Below are positions 5,673 through 6,060 of a DNA stretch of 6,060 bases, one piece after another. Location of the stretch: positions 1 to 6,060 of the forward strand of contig JAJZNY010000034.1 in assembly GCA_021852245.1 (NCBI GenBank), read 5' to 3'. The stretch comes from Planctomycetota bacterium. GTDB taxonomy: Bacteria; Planctomycetota; Phycisphaerae; WQYP01. Position 1 is the stretch's first letter, and the number at the start of each line of letters is the position of its first letter. Under the pieces are notes generated by a model. That model was not told the DNA's origin. It saw only the letters and a program-made list of their open reading frames with translations, and did no database searches. Both the position numbers and the translations under genes were made by a program.

Positions 5673-6060
5673 CTGTTTTCCGTTGTGAGCGTTTCAATAC
5701 TTTCGGGATCAACCCAAACCGGTTGGCCGACCGGTCGGCCCAGAAATCTTGATGCAATGGTTTCAAATCGCTGTCCCTGATCGGTCACGTAGCATGAAAG
5801 CCTGCCCCCCGTGCCGCCTCGCAACAAACCCATCGATTCCAATTGCGTTCGCACCACCGCCGCCGTTTCACCGGCTGAATCGATCAGAATGGTATCGGGA
5901 CTCACTGCCGCCGCAACCGCATCGGCCAAGATCGGGTAATGAGTACAACCGAGAATCAGCGCCACCGGGGCAATTTGCCGCAACGGATCGAGATATTCAT
6001 CAAGTACCAATCTGACCAGAGGCGAATCCGCCCCCCGCCCCTCTTCGATCAGCGGCACCA
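5669..6060 (-). CDS. murI: Glutamate racemase, C-terminal part (5' end outside window)
   Basis: Cytoplasmic enzyme that converts L-glutamate to D-glutamate for peptidoglycan synthesis. The frame is open to the right edge; about 130 codons remain. The motif VALILGCTHYPIL holds the second catalytic cysteine (codon at 5945-5947) and the adjacent His of the family. PLIEEG near the window edge matches the internal segment preceding this motif in MurI, so the ATG at 6058 is an internal Met and not the start. IDSAGETAAVV and the later YVTDQGQRF and FLG segments are also typical of the C-terminal domain. The first catalytic cysteine lies outside the window. The tail (WVDPESIETLTTENR) is ordinary. The gene leads into the lipoprotein gene through an ATGA overlap, so the two are probably translated in a coupled way. 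Confidence 0.93.
   Translation of the reverse strand, partial: VPLIEEGRGADSPLVRLVLDEYLDPLRQIAPVALILGCTHYPILADAVAAAVSPDTILIDSAGETAAVVRTQLESMGLLRGGTGGRLSCYVTDQGQRFETIASRFLGRPVGQPVWVDPESIETLTTENR

Noticed and set aside
5307..6015. Plus-strand open frames opposite the lipoprotein and murI genes.
   Set aside because: They are antisense to two genes with clear motifs (lipobox, HEAT-like repeats, GCTHYP) and show no domain of their own.

Overview
The window shows the 3' part of one plus-strand operon (positions 3 to 4880) facing a two-gene minus-strand operon (4965 to the right edge), with about 84 bases between the convergent stop codons. It is a compact, moderately GC-rich bacterial region read with the standard code. 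Both outermost genes run off the window.

The plus-strand operon encodes a membrane complex of the hydrogenase-4 / group 4 [NiFe]-hydrogenase / complex I superfamily. In order it holds: the C-terminal part of a HyfC/NuoH-like membrane subunit, a HyfE-like subunit, a HyfF-like antiporter-type ion-pumping subunit, a HyfG-like catalytic subunit (NuoC-like plus NuoD-like domains), and a single protein joining a HyfH-like 2x[4Fe-4S] ferredoxin domain to a HyfI/NuoB-like small subunit. The genes overlap or nearly touch, and start codons have ribosome binding sites at normal spacing, so this is one transcription unit. The membrane arm and the iron-sulfur chain look intact.

The catalytic subunit is not a normal hydrogenase. 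Both CxxC motifs that hold the Ni-Fe centre have become CxxS: C219/S222 in the N-terminal motif and C502/S505 in the C-terminal one. The second cysteine of each pair, the one that bridges Ni and Fe in true enzymes, is a serine in both places. The protein also lacks the His/Arg of the C-terminal protease-processing motif and a cleavable tail. This places the complex with the 'energy-converting hydrogenase-related' (Ehr) complexes, regarded as intermediates between group 4 hydrogenases and complex I and, to my knowledge, without a firmly assigned reaction. The likely scheme is that electrons enter at the ferredoxin domain, pass the three [4Fe-4S] clusters to a site at the interface with the large subunit (a quinone or an unknown acceptor), and the HyfC/E/F arm couples this to H+ or Na+ movement. 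That scheme is inference.

The minus-strand operon carries the C-terminal part of glutamate racemase (murI, peptidoglycan precursor supply), overlapped by four bases (ATGA) by a small lipoprotein built of HEAT-like helical repeats. The lipoprotein and murI point to a diderm, peptidoglycan-making bacterium. The style of the HEAT protein (a TGQ-containing end followed by a Trp-rich helix) reminds me of Planctomycetota, but this taxonomic hint is weak.

I see no RNA genes, insertion sequences, CRISPR arrays or convincing rho-independent terminators. The short convergent intergenic stretch (4881-4964) holds only weak inverted repeats and no T-tract. No promoter is visible because both operons begin outside the window.
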